A stretch of DNA of 64,000 nucleotides from Novosphingobium sp. HII-3 (GTDB lineage Bacteria > Pseudomonadota > Alphaproteobacteria > Sphingomonadales > Sphingomonadaceae): positions 302,348-366,347 of the forward strand of contig NZ_PPSM01000025.1 in NCBI RefSeq assembly GCF_002916655.1. The letters are read 5' to 3'. Made by a program: the position numbers and the translations under genes. Position 1 is the stretch's first letter. The number at the start of each line of letters is the position of its first letter. The notes under the pieces were generated by a model. That model was not told the DNA's origin and ran no database searches. It saw nothing but the letters and a program-made list of their open reading frames with translations. Positions 34,077 through 42,828 of the stretch are shown here, piece after piece.

Positions 34077-34667
34077 ATGACCCGCCGCCTCGCTTCCGCC
34101 GCTATCGTAGCTCTCTCGCTGGCGGCCGCGCCTGCCTTCGCCCAGGAAGGCGCGATGGTCGATCCCGGCGGTGACAAGGTGAACCAGCTCATCGTTTACG
34201 GTGACGATCCGTGCCCGACGTCGGCGTCCGGGGAGATCACCGTCTGTGCCCGCAAGCCGGAGGAAGAGCGCTACCGTATACCCGAGCCGCTACGAGGCAT
34301 AGACAAGCCTCAATCGGAAGCCTGGGCAAACAAGGTGCAGGCTTACGAGACGGTGGGCCGCTTCGGGACGCTCAGCTGTTCCCCGGTCGGGGCGGGCGGC
34401 TCTCTCGGCTGCACGCAGCAGCTCGTGAACCGCGCCTTCGCCGAAAGGGCGAACAGCTCGGAAGTGCGCTTCAGCGAACTGATCGAGGAAGAGCGTGAGA
34501 AGCGGCTCTCGACGATCGACGCTCAGGCCGCGGCGGAGCAGGCCCGGGTCGAAGAGGCCGAGCAGGCCTATTTCGAGCAGCAGCAGCGCCAGCAGGCTGA
34601 GCGTGACACCGCCGAAGGAGGTACTGACGCACCGCTTCCTCCTCCGGGCGAGTCACCCCGCAAGTAA
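34077..34667 (+). CDS. Secreted protein of unknown function with acidic coiled tail
   Basis: The 196-residue protein has a clear Sec signal peptide (cleavage after AFA near residue 22). The mature part contains four cysteines, grouped as NxxCPTSASGEITVCARKP and GTLSCSPVGAGGSLGCTQQ, suggesting two disulfides. From about residue 140 it becomes a charged helix rich in Glu, Gln and Arg and ends in a proline-rich tail. ATG 34077 follows GGAG. I do not recognise the family, although similar small ORFs occur in sphingomonads. Confidence 0.72.
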   Translation: MTRRLASAAIVALSLAAAPAFAQEGAMVDPGGDKVNQLIVYGDDPCPTSASGEITVCARKPEEERYRIPEPLRGIDKPQSEAWANKVQAYETVGRFGTLSCSPVGAGGSLGCTQQLVNRAFAERANSSEVRFSELIEEEREKRLSTIDAQAAAEQARVEEAEQAYFEQQQRQQAERDTAEGGTDAPLPPPGESPRK

Positions 34668-34793
34668 GCTGGGCTTGCCCGGCTGAAACGCTAAACCTGC
34701 TTGTCTTGTGTTGGGGAACCGGCTGCAAGACGGGGGTAAGGGGCATGAAGCGGGCGCATCCCTGCGCATGTCCCTGTGCGGGAGGGGCGAGCC

Positions 34794-35648
34794 TTGGGCG
34801 TAACCGAAACGATCGACATCTACCATGCTATCGCGGGGCTGTTCGTGGGTGGCCTCGTCGGCCTTACCGGCGTAGGCGGCGGCTCGCTGATGACGCCGCT
34901 GCTGGTGCTCCTGTTCGGCGTCAGCGCGAAGACCGCAGTCGGCACCGACCTTCTCTTTGCCGCCCTTACCAAGATTGCCGGTTCGGCCGTTCACGGCTCC
35001 CGGGAAACGGTGGAATGGACGATCGTCAGGCGCATGGCACTTGGCAGCATCCCCGCCGCTCTCGTCACGCTGGTGGCCCTGGCCCTGATCGGCAAGGTGG
35101 GCGAATCAACCGAGCAGATCATTCTGGTATCGCTGGCCTGCCTTCTCGCCTTGACCTCGCTGGCGGTCATTGGGCGAAAGTGGCTTTTTCGCCATGCCCA
35201 TGATTGCAGCGCCCGCCGATCCGCGGGCCGAGAAGTGGGCGGAACGATCGTGCTCGGCGCGCTCATCGGCCTTGCCGTCTCAATCTCCTCCGTGGGCGCC
35301 GGTGCAATCGGCGTTACCGTGCTGCTCGTGCTGTACCCGCAGCTTCAGGTCGCACGGATCGTGGGGTCCGACATCGCCCACGCCGTCCCGCTGGCGCTGA
35401 TCGCCGGCACCGGGCACTGGATCATGGGGGACGTCGACGGAACCCTGCTGACGAACCTGCTGATCGGCTCGATCCCGGGCGTCGTGGTTGGCAGCTATCT
35501 GTCCACGCACGCCCCGGACCGCGTGTTGCAGCCCCTGCTGGCGGCGGTGCTCGCGATTTCGTCGTGGCAGCTCTTCGTCAAGGCGACAGCGCCCGAGAAG
35601 GTGAAGATCGAGGCGATCGCCCCCGCCCGGGCCGTGGAGACCCCGTAG
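34794..35648 (+). CDS. TauE/SafE family membrane transporter
   Basis: The 284-residue protein has about eight hydrophobic helices, and the family pattern of two homologous halves each beginning with a glycine-rich motif: GGLVGLTGVGGGSLMTPLLVLLFGVSAKTAVGTDLLFA in parts and GLAVSISSVGAGAIGVTVLLVLYP. Members export sulfite, sulfoacetate or other organosulfur anions. The TTG at 34794 was chosen because GGAGG lies 8 bases upstream; GTG 34776 has no ribosome site. It is followed by a shared terminator with the convergent fabI. Confidence 0.87.
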   Translation: MGVTETIDIYHAIAGLFVGGLVGLTGVGGGSLMTPLLVLLFGVSAKTAVGTDLLFAALTKIAGSAVHGSRETVEWTIVRRMALGSIPAALVTLVALALIGKVGESTEQIILVSLACLLALTSLAVIGRKWLFRHAHDCSARRSAGREVGGTIVLGALIGLAVSISSVGAGAIGVTVLLVLYPQLQVARIVGSDIAHAVPLALIAGTGHWIMGDVDGTLLTNLLIGSIPGVVVGSYLSTHAPDRVLQPLLAAVLAISSWQLFVKATAPEKVKIEAIAPARAVETP

Positions 35649-35665
35649 AGCGTCATCAGAAAAAC

Positions 35666-35695
35666 AAAGGGCCGGAAGTTTCCCTCCGGCCCTTT
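35666..35695. terminator. Rho-independent terminator shared by TauE/SafE gene and fabI
   Basis: An 8-bp perfect stem GGGCCGGA/TCCGGCCC (35669-35676 with 35685-35692) is flanked by AAA and TTT, giving T-tracts on both strands. It lies between the two convergent stop codons. Confidence 0.75.
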
Positions 35696-35712
35696 CGTCG
35701 TGGTGGCGCCGG

Positions 35713-36516
35713 TCAGGCCAGTGCAATGTCAGGCGCGTCTTCCTGCTTCATGCCGACGAGGTGGTACCCCGAATCGACGTGGTGCGTCTCACCCGTCACG
35801 CCCGAGGAAAGATCGGACAGGAAGTAGAGTGCCGAACCGCCGACGTCTTCGATCGTGGTGTTGCGACGCAGTGGCGAATTCAGCTCGTTCCACTTCAGGA
35901 TGTAGCGGAAATCACCGATGCCGCTGGCCGCCAGGGTCTTGACCGGTCCCGCCGAGATCGCGTTGACGCGGATGCCCTGCGGGCCAAGGTCGTTGGCAAG
36001 GTACATGACCGAGGATTCGAGGGCGGCCTTGGCCACGCCCATCACGTTGTAGTGCGGCACGACCTTCTCGGCGCCGTAATAGGTCAGCGTGAGGATGGAC
36101 CCGCCGTTCGGCATCATCGCCATCGCGCGCTTGGTGACGGCTACCAGCGAATAGGCCGAGACGTTCATGGTAAGCAGGAAGTTGTCGAGGCTGGTGTCGA
36201 CGTACTTGCCGCGCAGCTCGTTCTTGTCCGAGAAGCCGATCGCGTGAACGACGAAGTCGATTGTCTCCCAGCGCTCCGCCAGGGTGGAGAAGGCCGCGTC
36301 GAGCGCCTCCATGCTCGACACGTCGCAGTCGATGAGGAAATCGGAGCCAAGGCTTGCGGCCAGCGGCTTCACCCGCTTGGCGAGGGCGTCGCCCTGATAG
36401 GAGAACGCCAGTTCGGCGCCCTGTTCGTGCAGCTTCTTCGCAATACCCCAGGCCAGCGACTTGTCGTTGGCAAGGCCCATGATGAGGCCCCTCTTACCGT
36501 GCATCAGACCGGTCAT
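35713..36516 (-). CDS. fabI: Enoyl-ACP reductase FabI
   Basis: The 267-residue short-chain dehydrogenase reduces enoyl-ACP with NADH in fatty acid elongation. The nucleotide-binding start GLIMGLANDKSLAWGIAK and the catalytic YNVMGVAK (Tyr-x6-Lys, typical of FabI) are present, as is TLTYYGAEK just before. The ATG is preceded by AGGAAG. It is last in the minus-strand cluster dnaJ, yihY, fabI. Confidence 0.96.
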   Translation of the reverse strand: MTGLMHGKRGLIMGLANDKSLAWGIAKKLHEQGAELAFSYQGDALAKRVKPLAASLGSDFLIDCDVSSMEALDAAFSTLAERWETIDFVVHAIGFSDKNELRGKYVDTSLDNFLLTMNVSAYSLVAVTKRAMAMMPNGGSILTLTYYGAEKVVPHYNVMGVAKAALESSVMYLANDLGPQGIRVNAISAGPVKTLAASGIGDFRYILKWNELNSPLRRNTTIEDVGGSALYFLSDLSSGVTGETHHVDSGYHLVGMKQEDAPDIALA

Positions 36517-36533
36517 TCGTTTCTTCCTGTAAA

Positions 36534-37520
36534 CTATTCGTCGTTGGGCCGTGAGGCCGTGTCGGCCGTCGATGGCGGGCTTGCGGGGCCGACTGTCGCC
36601 TCGTTTGCCTGCGCAAGCGCCGCGTTAAGTTCGGCGCCTATGACCATCCCTAGTCCCACAAGCCAGAAAAAGAAAAGCGCGATCATCACTCCGGCAAGGC
36701 TTCCGTATGTCAGGTCATACATGAGAAAGCTCTGCAGGACTTTCGGGAGGGCCCAGGCGACGAGCAGCCACCAGGCTGTCACGAAGACCGCGCCGGGCCA
36801 TTTGAGGTAGCCGCGCCCCTGATAGTCGGATGGGGTAAGCAGATAGAACAGCAGGTAAATCGACACGAAGATGCCGCCCGCGCTGACTGCCGTCGAGACC
36901 GCCATCTGGTCCGAAAGAGTGCCGAGCCTTGGGAAAAGCGTGGCAAGGATCGTCTCGGCGGCGGAAAGTAGCACTTGCGAGGACAGGGAGATGAGCAGCA
37001 GCAGGACGGATCCGAAGATGACCGCGCTTGACACGAGGCGTGAGCGCCAAAAGTGCAGGCGCTTCTTCACGTCGTAGGCACGGTGAAGGATGTCGCGGAT
37101 CGTCTCCACCAGACTGCCCGCCGTCCACAGGCCGAGAAAGCCGCCGATCCACAGCAGCCAGCCGTGCCGCGCTGCGGCTACGTCGTAGGCCACCGGCCGC
37201 AGCACGTCGGCGACACGCGGCGGCAGGGTGTGGAGAATCGTGTCGATGGAAGCGCCCATCTGGTCCTGCTCTCCCAGCACGGACAGGATGGCGGCAAGGG
37301 CAATGAAGAACGGAAACAGCGCCAGCAGCGACATGTAGGCAAGGTTCCCGGCGTGAATGAAGCCGTCGTCCCACGTGCCGCCGGCAATGCGCATCACTAC
37401 CCGAAAGACGCGCGTCCCCGGCCCGGCCCGGCGGCGAATGTTGTGTTTCAGCTTCCGCCGCAAAGCGTCGGTGCGTTCATGCTCCGCCGGGGCGGCGCGC
37501 GTCGGCGCGTCAGACGCCAA
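36534..37520 (-). CDS. YihY/virulence factor BrkB family membrane protein
   Basis: The 328-residue protein has a basic N terminus, then about six hydrophobic helices with the YihY/BrkB signature: GNLAYMSLLALFPFFIALAAI, LWTAGSLVETIRDILHRAYDV, FVTAWWLLVAWALPKVLQSF and VMIALFFFWLVGLGMVIGAELNAAL. The function of the family is unclear; it was once named as an RNase BN candidate but that assignment was withdrawn. The start is TTG 37520, overlapping the dnaJ stop by 11 bases. Confidence 0.9.
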   Translation of the reverse strand: MASDAPTRAAPAEHERTDALRRKLKHNIRRRAGPGTRVFRVVMRIAGGTWDDGFIHAGNLAYMSLLALFPFFIALAAILSVLGEQDQMGASIDTILHTLPPRVADVLRPVAYDVAAARHGWLLWIGGFLGLWTAGSLVETIRDILHRAYDVKKRLHFWRSRLVSSAVIFGSVLLLLISLSSQVLLSAAETILATLFPRLGTLSDQMAVSTAVSAGGIFVSIYLLFYLLTPSDYQGRGYLKWPGAVFVTAWWLLVAWALPKVLQSFLMYDLTYGSLAGVMIALFFFWLVGLGMVIGAELNAALAQANEATVGPASPPSTADTASRPNDE

Positions 37521-38463
37521 GTTTTCCGCGTACGTCGCGCGTGTCCTGCCAGCCTTCGAGACGGCGGGCGAGATCGGCTGCCGCTTCGCTCGCCGCCTCC
37601 GGCAGGACGATCTGGAGGGTGATGAGCTGGTCGCCCCGCGTGCCGTCCTTGCGGGTCATGCCGCGACCCTTCAGGCGCAGCACTTTGCCGGAACTGGCGC
37701 CGGCCGGAACTGACAGCATCACCGCGCCGGACGCGGTCGGAGCCTTGATCCGGGCCCCGGCCACCGCCTCATCCAGGGTGACGGGAAGGTCCAGGCGAAG
37801 GTCGTCGCCATCGCGCTTGAAGAAGGCGTGAGGCTGGACCTGGATGGTGACAGTGGCATCGCCAGCGCCGCCGGGCCCGGGCTCGCCCTTGCCGGCCAGC
37901 CGCATCTGAGTTCCGTCCTCCACACCGGCTGGCAGCTTGAGGTCGATCGTCTTGCCGTCGGAGAGGGTGATGCGCTGCGGCTTCAGCTCCGCCGCGTCGG
38001 TCAACGACACGGCAAGCCGGTAGTTCACATTCGCGCCGCGCGGGGCCGCACGGCCGCGTCCGCCGCCCATGCCCCCCATGCCGCCACCACGTCCACCGGC
38101 GCCGCCGCCGAAGATACCGCCGAAGATGTCCTCCAGATCGATACCGTCTTCTGCGCCGAAGCCGCCGCCAAATCCACGCTGCCCGCCGGGACCGCCGCCA
38201 AAGCCGCCCCCGTAGCCACCGCCGAACGGGTTCGTCGGATTGCCTTCCGCATCGATCTCGCCGCGATCGAACTGGGCCCGCTTCGTCTTGTCCGAAAGCA
38301 GGTCGTAGGCGCCGGTCACTTCGCTGAAGCGTTCCGCCGCACGCGGGTTGTTCGTGTTGGTGTCCGGGTGAAGTTCCTTCGCCAGCTTGCGATAGGCGGA
38401 CTTGATGTCCTTCTCGCTTGCGCCGCGGGAAACGCCCAAGATGGAATAAGGATCTGCTGCCAT
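37510..38463 (-). CDS. DnaJ-type co-chaperone (CbpA-like)
   Basis: The 317-residue protein has an N-terminal J domain (about 1-70) with the HPD motif in KELHPDTNTNN, a glycine-rich linker (about 77-135, mostly GGG repeats), and the two beta-barrel substrate-binding domains (about 145-305). The zinc-finger region of canonical DnaJ is absent, so it is of the CbpA/type II kind. It would recruit DnaK in the cytoplasm. Upstream, a candidate heat-shock promoter lies at 38471-38499. It is divergent from pdxH. Confidence 0.92.
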   Translation of the reverse strand: MAADPYSILGVSRGASEKDIKSAYRKLAKELHPDTNTNNPRAAERFSEVTGAYDLLSDKTKRAQFDRGEIDAEGNPTNPFGGGYGGGFGGGPGGQRGFGGGFGAEDGIDLEDIFGGIFGGGAGGRGGGMGGMGGGRGRAAPRGANVNYRLAVSLTDAAELKPQRITLSDGKTIDLKLPAGVEDGTQMRLAGKGEPGPGGAGDATVTIQVQPHAFFKRDGDDLRLDLPVTLDEAVAGARIKAPTASGAVMLSVPAGASSGKVLRLKGRGMTRKDGTRGDQLITLQIVLPEAASEAAADLARRLEGWQDTRDVRGKLGV

Positions 38464-38470
38464 GTGGCCT

Positions 38471-38499
38471 AGCTAGGTTGCGGCCGGGGTTTGGACAAG
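38471..38499 (-). promoter_or_regulatory. Candidate RpoH-type promoter of the dnaJ gene
   Basis: On the minus strand CTTGTC (38494-38499) is followed after 16 bases by CCTAGCT (38471-38477). This resembles alphaproteobacterial heat-shock promoters (CTTGxC, then CCTATxT). The predicted start of transcription would fall at or near the ATG, implying a leaderless or almost leaderless message. It rests on sequence similarity alone. Confidence 0.3.
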
Positions 38500-38644
38500 C
38501 GGTCGTGTGGCTATTCCGGTGGGTTGCACGTCTACGGCAGGTCCCTTAATCGCTTTTCGAATTGTCCATGATCAAGGCGCAGCCTTGCGCAACCGGGGCA
38601 ACGGCGGGCGAGTTGCCCTTTCTCAACGGCAGGACATGCACATC

Positions 38645-39289
38645 ATGACCCCTTCGTCTCCCAGCGAATCCATCGTCAGCGGCGATCCCGAGCAGGTCCG
38701 TGAGGTCATCCCTCATGGCGATCCCTTCAGGCTGTTCGCGCAGTGGTACGAGGAAGCGCGCGCTTCGGAGCCGAACGATTCCAATGCGATGGCGCTGGCT
38801 ACGGCCACGCCGGACGGCCTGCCTTCGGTTCGCATGGTGCTGCTGAAGGATCACGGGCCGGAAGGCTTCGTGTTCTACACCAACGGCCACAGCCGCAAGG
38901 GGCGCGAGATCGTGGCGAACCCGAACGTCGCGCTGCTCTTCCACTGGAAGAGCCTGCGCCGCCAGATACGGATCGAAGGTGTGGTGTCGCCGGTCAGCGA
39001 CGCCGAAGCCGAAGCCTACTTCCATTCGCGTGCCCGCGATTCGCAACTGGGCGCGGTTGCTTCCGACCAGTCCGCCCCCCTGGATGCGCGGTCCACCTTC
39101 CTCTCCCGCTATGAGCGCGCACGCGCACGGTTCGAGGGCGAGGACGTCGAGCGGCCCCGGCACTGGGGCGGCTGGCGGGTCCGGCCGCAGGCGATGGAGT
39201 TCTGGCACGACAGGCCGTTCCGTCTCCACGAACGCCGCCGCTTCGAACACGGCCCCGACGGGTGGGCCAGCACGCTGCTTTACCCGTGA
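38645..39289 (+). CDS. pdxH: Pyridoxamine 5'-phosphate oxidase
   Basis: The 214-residue FMN enzyme makes pyridoxal 5'-phosphate. FMN/substrate-binding motifs: VRMVLLKDHGPEGFVFYTN, SRKGREIVANPNVALLFHW, RQIRIEGVV, and the C-terminal WHDRPFRLHERRRFE. The start ATG 38645 was preferred because AGGA lies 10 bases upstream; the earlier ATG at 38636 has it only one base away. It is divergent from dnaJ, an arrangement widespread in alphaproteobacteria, and overlaps the CDF gene by GTGA. Confidence 0.95.
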   Translation: MTPSSPSESIVSGDPEQVREVIPHGDPFRLFAQWYEEARASEPNDSNAMALATATPDGLPSVRMVLLKDHGPEGFVFYTNGHSRKGREIVANPNVALLFHWKSLRRQIRIEGVVSPVSDAEAEAYFHSRARDSQLGAVASDQSAPLDARSTFLSRYERARARFEGEDVERPRHWGGWRVRPQAMEFWHDRPFRLHERRRFEHGPDGWASTLLYP

Positions 39290-40212
39290 GCCGCACTTCG
39301 GCCGACCTCAACCGCAGCGCCGCGATGGCCAGCCTCGCGGCGGGGGGGATCCTCCTCGGGATCAAGGGTTGGGCGGCTTGGTCCACCGGTTCCACGGCGA
39401 TGCTGGGCAGCCTGGCCGACACCGCGCTCGATCTGGTGGCGAGCGTTGCGACTCTGATCGGCGTAGGGATCGCGGCGCATCCTCCCGACGACAAGCACCG
39501 CTTCGGCCATGGCAAGGCGGAGGCGATCGCTGCTCTCTTCCAGATCGTGCTGATCTCGCTCTCGGCGCTGGGTATCGCCAGCCGGGCGGTGGAGCAGTTC
39601 TTCGCGGGCAGTCGCGTGCAGTCAGCCGGTAACGGGATCGGCGTCTCCCTGGCGGCTATCGCGGTGACCTTGCTGCTGGTCGGCTGGCAGCGCCACGTGG
39701 TGCGCCGCACCGGAAGCCTCGCCATCAGCACGGACAGCACCCATTACCAATCAGATCTCCTGCTTAACCTGGCGGTGATCGCGGCGCTTGTCCTCGACCG
39801 GTATGCGGGGCTGTCGGGTGCAGACCCGCTTTTCGGTCTCGCCATCGCAGGCTGGCTGGGCTGGGGGGCCTGGGGCGCCTCGAAGCAGGTGCTGGACCAG
39901 CTGATGGATCACGAATGGCCGCCCGAGAAAAAGGAGCGCCTGCTGGCGCTTCTCGCTGGCAATCCGGACATCAGCGGCGTTCACGACCTGCGCACGCGCA
40001 CATCGGGCAACAGGGACTTCGTCCAGTTCCACGTCTGGGTCGATGCCGACATGACCGTGCGGGAGGCGCACAAGGTCACGGACGCGCTGGAAAGCAAATT
40101 GCGAAGCGCGTTTCCCGATACCGAAATCCTCATCCACACCGACCCTGAAGGTCTGGTCGATGAAGCGGGCGCGGCGGGCAAGGACATCCTCCCGCCGATC
40201 CGGGTAAGCTGA
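39286..40212 (+). CDS. Cation diffusion facilitator transporter
   Basis: The 308-residue protein has about six membrane helices and a cytoplasmic C-terminal domain. Metal-site residues are seen in LADTALDLVAS, the HRFGHGKAEA loop and STHYQSDLLLNL. The C-terminal part ends with a long metal-binding fold (HDLRTRTSGNRDFVQFHVWVD in parts). It should export divalent metals such as Zn, Fe or Cd using protons. The GTG start overlaps the pdxH stop, so the two are translationally coupled. Confidence 0.9.
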   Translation: MSRTSADLNRSAAMASLAAGGILLGIKGWAAWSTGSTAMLGSLADTALDLVASVATLIGVGIAAHPPDDKHRFGHGKAEAIAALFQIVLISLSALGIASRAVEQFFAGSRVQSAGNGIGVSLAAIAVTLLLVGWQRHVVRRTGSLAISTDSTHYQSDLLLNLAVIAALVLDRYAGLSGADPLFGLAIAGWLGWGAWGASKQVLDQLMDHEWPPEKKERLLALLAGNPDISGVHDLRTRTSGNRDFVQFHVWVDADMTVREAHKVTDALESKLRSAFPDTEILIHTDPEGLVDEAGAAGKDILPPIRVS

Positions 40213-40214
40213 GG

Positions 40215-40664
40215 CTACCTCTTCAGAGCGGCGACACAAGCGGCGCGGTCGACGTTCTGGCCGTCGGAGCTGCGGCGTGCCTCGACGTAGGTTGCGTGCG
40301 GCTCCCTCGAGGTGGAGCTGGGATAGAGGAAGACGTCGAGGACGCAGGCGGTTCCGCTGAACTGCAGCTTGCGGGCGTCACCCTCCCAGACGTCGAGGCG
40401 CGGCTGTCCGAAGGTGCGGACAAGCTGGCCCTGGTTCGCCCCGATCACGCCTTCGAGGCCCGGGGCCATCTGGATGGCGGCATCGCGCGGCGCGGCCCGG
40501 TTGGGCTGCCGCACGGCCGGAACGCCTTTTATGCGCTTCGGAGCCGACGTGCTCGGGATCGCGCCACCGGCGCAGGCCGAGACGGCGAGCGCCAGTGTCA
40601 CCGCCGCAAGCGGTGCGGCAAGACGGCGGTTCAGGGCGGCTCGGGCATTGAGGGTGTTGCTCAT
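40215..40664 (-). CDS. Putative lipoprotein of unknown function
   Basis: The 149-residue protein has a signal peptide ending in a lipobox-like VSAC (Cys near residue 31), then a disordered proline-rich part and a small folded domain (LVRTFGQPRLDVWEGDARKLQFSGTACVLDVFLYP in parts) that resembles small SmpA/OmlA-type or similar periplasmic folds. I do not recognise it with certainty. It is convergent with the CDF gene, two bases between stops. Confidence 0.7.
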   Translation of the reverse strand: MSNTLNARAALNRRLAAPLAAVTLALAVSACAGGAIPSTSAPKRIKGVPAVRQPNRAAPRDAAIQMAPGLEGVIGANQGQLVRTFGQPRLDVWEGDARKLQFSGTACVLDVFLYPSSTSREPHATYVEARRSSDGQNVDRAACVAALKR

Positions 40665-40798
40665 GGTCGGGCCGGGGCATTGCGCGCCCCGGCTTTCGAG
40701 TCAACGCCCCTTCGTCCGGGCAGCGCTTGCCGAGCGGCAAGCCGCACGCTACTCGCCTTGGCAACACTTTTTCCGGACACGAAGGACTTATCAACCCC

Positions 40799-41794
40799 AT
40801 GACGCAACCCCGTCTGGACGTAATCGCCATTGGCAACGCCATCATCGACGTCATTGGCAACTGCTCGGATACCCAGATCGAGGAGCTTGGCCTTTCCCGT
40901 GGCGGCATGATGCTGATCGACGCGGACCAGGCGCGCACCCTGTACGACGCCATGGGTCCGGCGCGGGAAATATCAGGCGGCTCCGCTGCGAACACCCTCG
41001 CAGGCCTTGCCGCGCTCGGCGCGAAGTGCGGTTTCATCGGTCAGGTCGCCGAGGATCAGCTGGGCGAGGTCTTCACGCACGATATCCGCGCCGCCGGCAT
41101 CGAATTCGACGTCCCGGCCCGCCCGGGTCAGCCGCCGACGGCGCGCTGCCTGATCTTCGTGACGCCCGACGGCCAGCGCACGATGAACACCTTCCTCGGC
41201 GCCTCGCACCTGCTGCCGGCCGAGAAGCTGGACGCGGCAAAGATCGCCGAGGCCGCCGTCCTCTATCTCGAAGGCTACCTGTGGGATCCGGAAGAGCCGC
41301 GCGCGGCCATGCGCAAGGCCATCGCGGCCGCACGGGACGCGGGCCGCAAGATCGCCTTCACGCCTTCGGAAAGCTTCGTGATCGAGCGGCACCGGGGCGA
41401 CTTCCTCGCGCTGATCGAAGAGGGTGCAATCGACCTGCTGTTTTGCAACGAACACGAGATGGCGACGCTCACCGGCACGTCCTCGTTCGAAGACGGCATC
41501 GCCATGCTGTCGGACAAGGTGCAGGTGCTGGTCGTCACCAAGGGCGCGGAAGGCGCCGTGGCGCTTACGAACGGAGAGCGGGCCGAGGTGGCCGCGCAGC
41601 CGATCGACCGGGTGATCGACACCACCGGCGCCGGGGATCTTTTCGCGGCCGGCTTCCTCTATGGTCACGTTCGGGGCAAATCCCTGCAGGAGTGCCTGCA
41701 GATGGGTTCGATCTGTGCCAGCGAAATCATTTCGCACTACGGGGCCCGCCCGGAATGCGATCTGGCAGAGTACGTGAACCGCCGCATGGGCTGA
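40799..41794 (+). CDS. Adenosine kinase (PfkB family)
   Basis: The 331-residue carbohydrate kinase has the PfkB signatures: N-terminal DVIAIGNAIIDVIGN, GGSAANTLAGLAALGAKCGFIGQV, and the C-terminal DTTGAGDLFAAGFLYG with the anion-hole GAGD and catalytic Asp. Similar alphaproteobacterial proteins are annotated as adenosine kinases, salvaging adenosine to AMP; other purine-nucleoside or sugar substrates are possible. It is followed after 17 bases by the DEDDh exonuclease gene. Confidence 0.9.
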   Translation: MTQPRLDVIAIGNAIIDVIGNCSDTQIEELGLSRGGMMLIDADQARTLYDAMGPAREISGGSAANTLAGLAALGAKCGFIGQVAEDQLGEVFTHDIRAAGIEFDVPARPGQPPTARCLIFVTPDGQRTMNTFLGASHLLPAEKLDAAKIAEAAVLYLEGYLWDPEEPRAAMRKAIAAARDAGRKIAFTPSESFVIERHRGDFLALIEEGAIDLLFCNEHEMATLTGTSSFEDGIAMLSDKVQVLVVTKGAEGAVALTNGERAEVAAQPIDRVIDTTGAGDLFAAGFLYGHVRGKSLQECLQMGSICASEIISHYGARPECDLAEYVNRRMG

Positions 41795-41811
41795 ACCGGA
41801 AAGGAACGCGC

Positions 41812-42315
41812 TTGAGCTGTCCCGCGCTGATCGACTTCGAAGCGAGCTGCCTGCCCGATTATGGGCAGTCCTACCCCATCGAAGTTGCCCTGGCGCGCAG
41901 CGACGGCTCAAGCCGCGCCTGGCTGATCCGCCCGGTGGAAGCCTGGCGCTATTGGGACTGGTCGCCCGAGGCAGAGGCCCTGCACGGCATCTCCCGCGCG
42001 CTGCTGGAGACACAGGGCCTTACCGCGGAGCACGTCCTCGACGAGATGGCGGATTTCGCCAAGGACTGCCGTGTCTACGCCGATGCGGATCTCGACCAGT
42101 ACTGGCTGGAAGTCCTGTGCCAGGCGGTGCGCCGACCCTTGCCGTTTCCCGTTCATCACCTTGGCGAATTGCTGCAGGAACACCGCTTCACCCGCGATCA
42201 GGTGGCCGCTGCGGTGGAAGCGGCGAGAAAGCGGCTTCCCCGGCAGCACCTTGCACGCGACGATGCCCAGCGGCTTGCGCTCATGGTCAACCTTCTGGTG
42301 AACGGCGAGGTCTGA
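41812..42315 (+). CDS. DEDDh-family exonuclease-like protein
   Basis: The 167-residue protein starts at TTG 41812 with AAAGGA upstream. It carries the DEDDh exonuclease motifs: DFEAS (Asp8, Glu10), HGIS (typical Exo II neighbourhood), VYADADLDQ (Asp at about 91-95), and a C-terminal QHLARDDAQR (His146, Asp151). All five catalytic positions are therefore present, unlike many orphan relatives. The family includes DnaQ, RNase T and oligoribonuclease. Size suits a single-domain nuclease. Its placement directly behind adenosine kinase suggests a role in nucleotide turnover. Confidence 0.8.
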   Translation: MSCPALIDFEASCLPDYGQSYPIEVALARSDGSSRAWLIRPVEAWRYWDWSPEAEALHGISRALLETQGLTAEHVLDEMADFAKDCRVYADADLDQYWLEVLCQAVRRPLPFPVHHLGELLQEHRFTRDQVAAAVEAARKRLPRQHLARDDAQRLALMVNLLVNGEV

Positions 42316-42342
42316 CACCTCGCCTCCGTCCTGCTGCAGGAA

Positions 42343-42828
42343 CTAGGGCTGCGCCCGTTGCGCCGTCTGCAGCTGGGCGGCGCACTGTCCCTTGCGCTGA
42401 TCCCGTGCATCCGAAAGCGACTGCGCCGTCCGGCTGGGCAGCGCGCAATCCTGCGCAGGCCGGATCGGATGCCGCGCAAGGCAGCCGCCGCGCGTGCTGA
42501 AGAAGTCGTCCGCGCAATCGTCGAAAGCCGCGCGATCCGCATCGTGCATCGCCTCGCATGCCTGGTTCCAGCGCTGGCGATAGGCCATTTCGCTGGACGC
42601 CACGCACTGTTCATAAGCGGCCTGCGCCTCCCGCTCCCGCTGCGCGCGGATGGCGAGGGCCTTTGCCTGCTCCGCCGCGCGGGACTGCTTTTCCGCCATG
42701 GCAAGCGTCTGTCGGCGGATGTCCTGCGCGGGCAGGTATATACCGAAATAGTAGCCCACGCCTGCCCCGGCCAGAAGGGCACCGAGCGCCAGGCAGAGCT
42801 TCAGGATGGGGTCGGCGTGCTTAAGCAT
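42343..42828 (-). CDS. Membrane-anchored coiled-coil protein of unknown function
   Basis: The 161-residue protein has a membrane helix at about 9-31, then a helix rich in Ala, Glu, Gln and Arg (about 33-70), and a cysteine-rich part with repeated short motifs ([50 protein letters not shown]). The even spacing of the cysteines suggests disulfides in the periplasm. ATG 42828 overlaps the end of purD by 8 bases, so its expression is linked to purD. The family is not recognised. Confidence 0.68.
   Translation of the reverse strand: MLKHADPILKLCLALGALLAGAGVGYYFGIYLPAQDIRRQTLAMAEKQSRAAEQAKALAIRAQREREAQAAYEQCVASSEMAYRQRWNQACEAMHDADRAAFDDCADDFFSTRGGCLARHPIRPAQDCALPSRTAQSLSDARDQRKGQCAAQLQTAQRAQP

Noticed and set aside
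40369..41812. The 5' part of a long plus-strand frame that runs into the DEDDh exonuclease
   Set aside because: The upstream part overlaps the adenosine kinase and lipoprotein genes in another frame; the conserved protein starts at TTG 41812.
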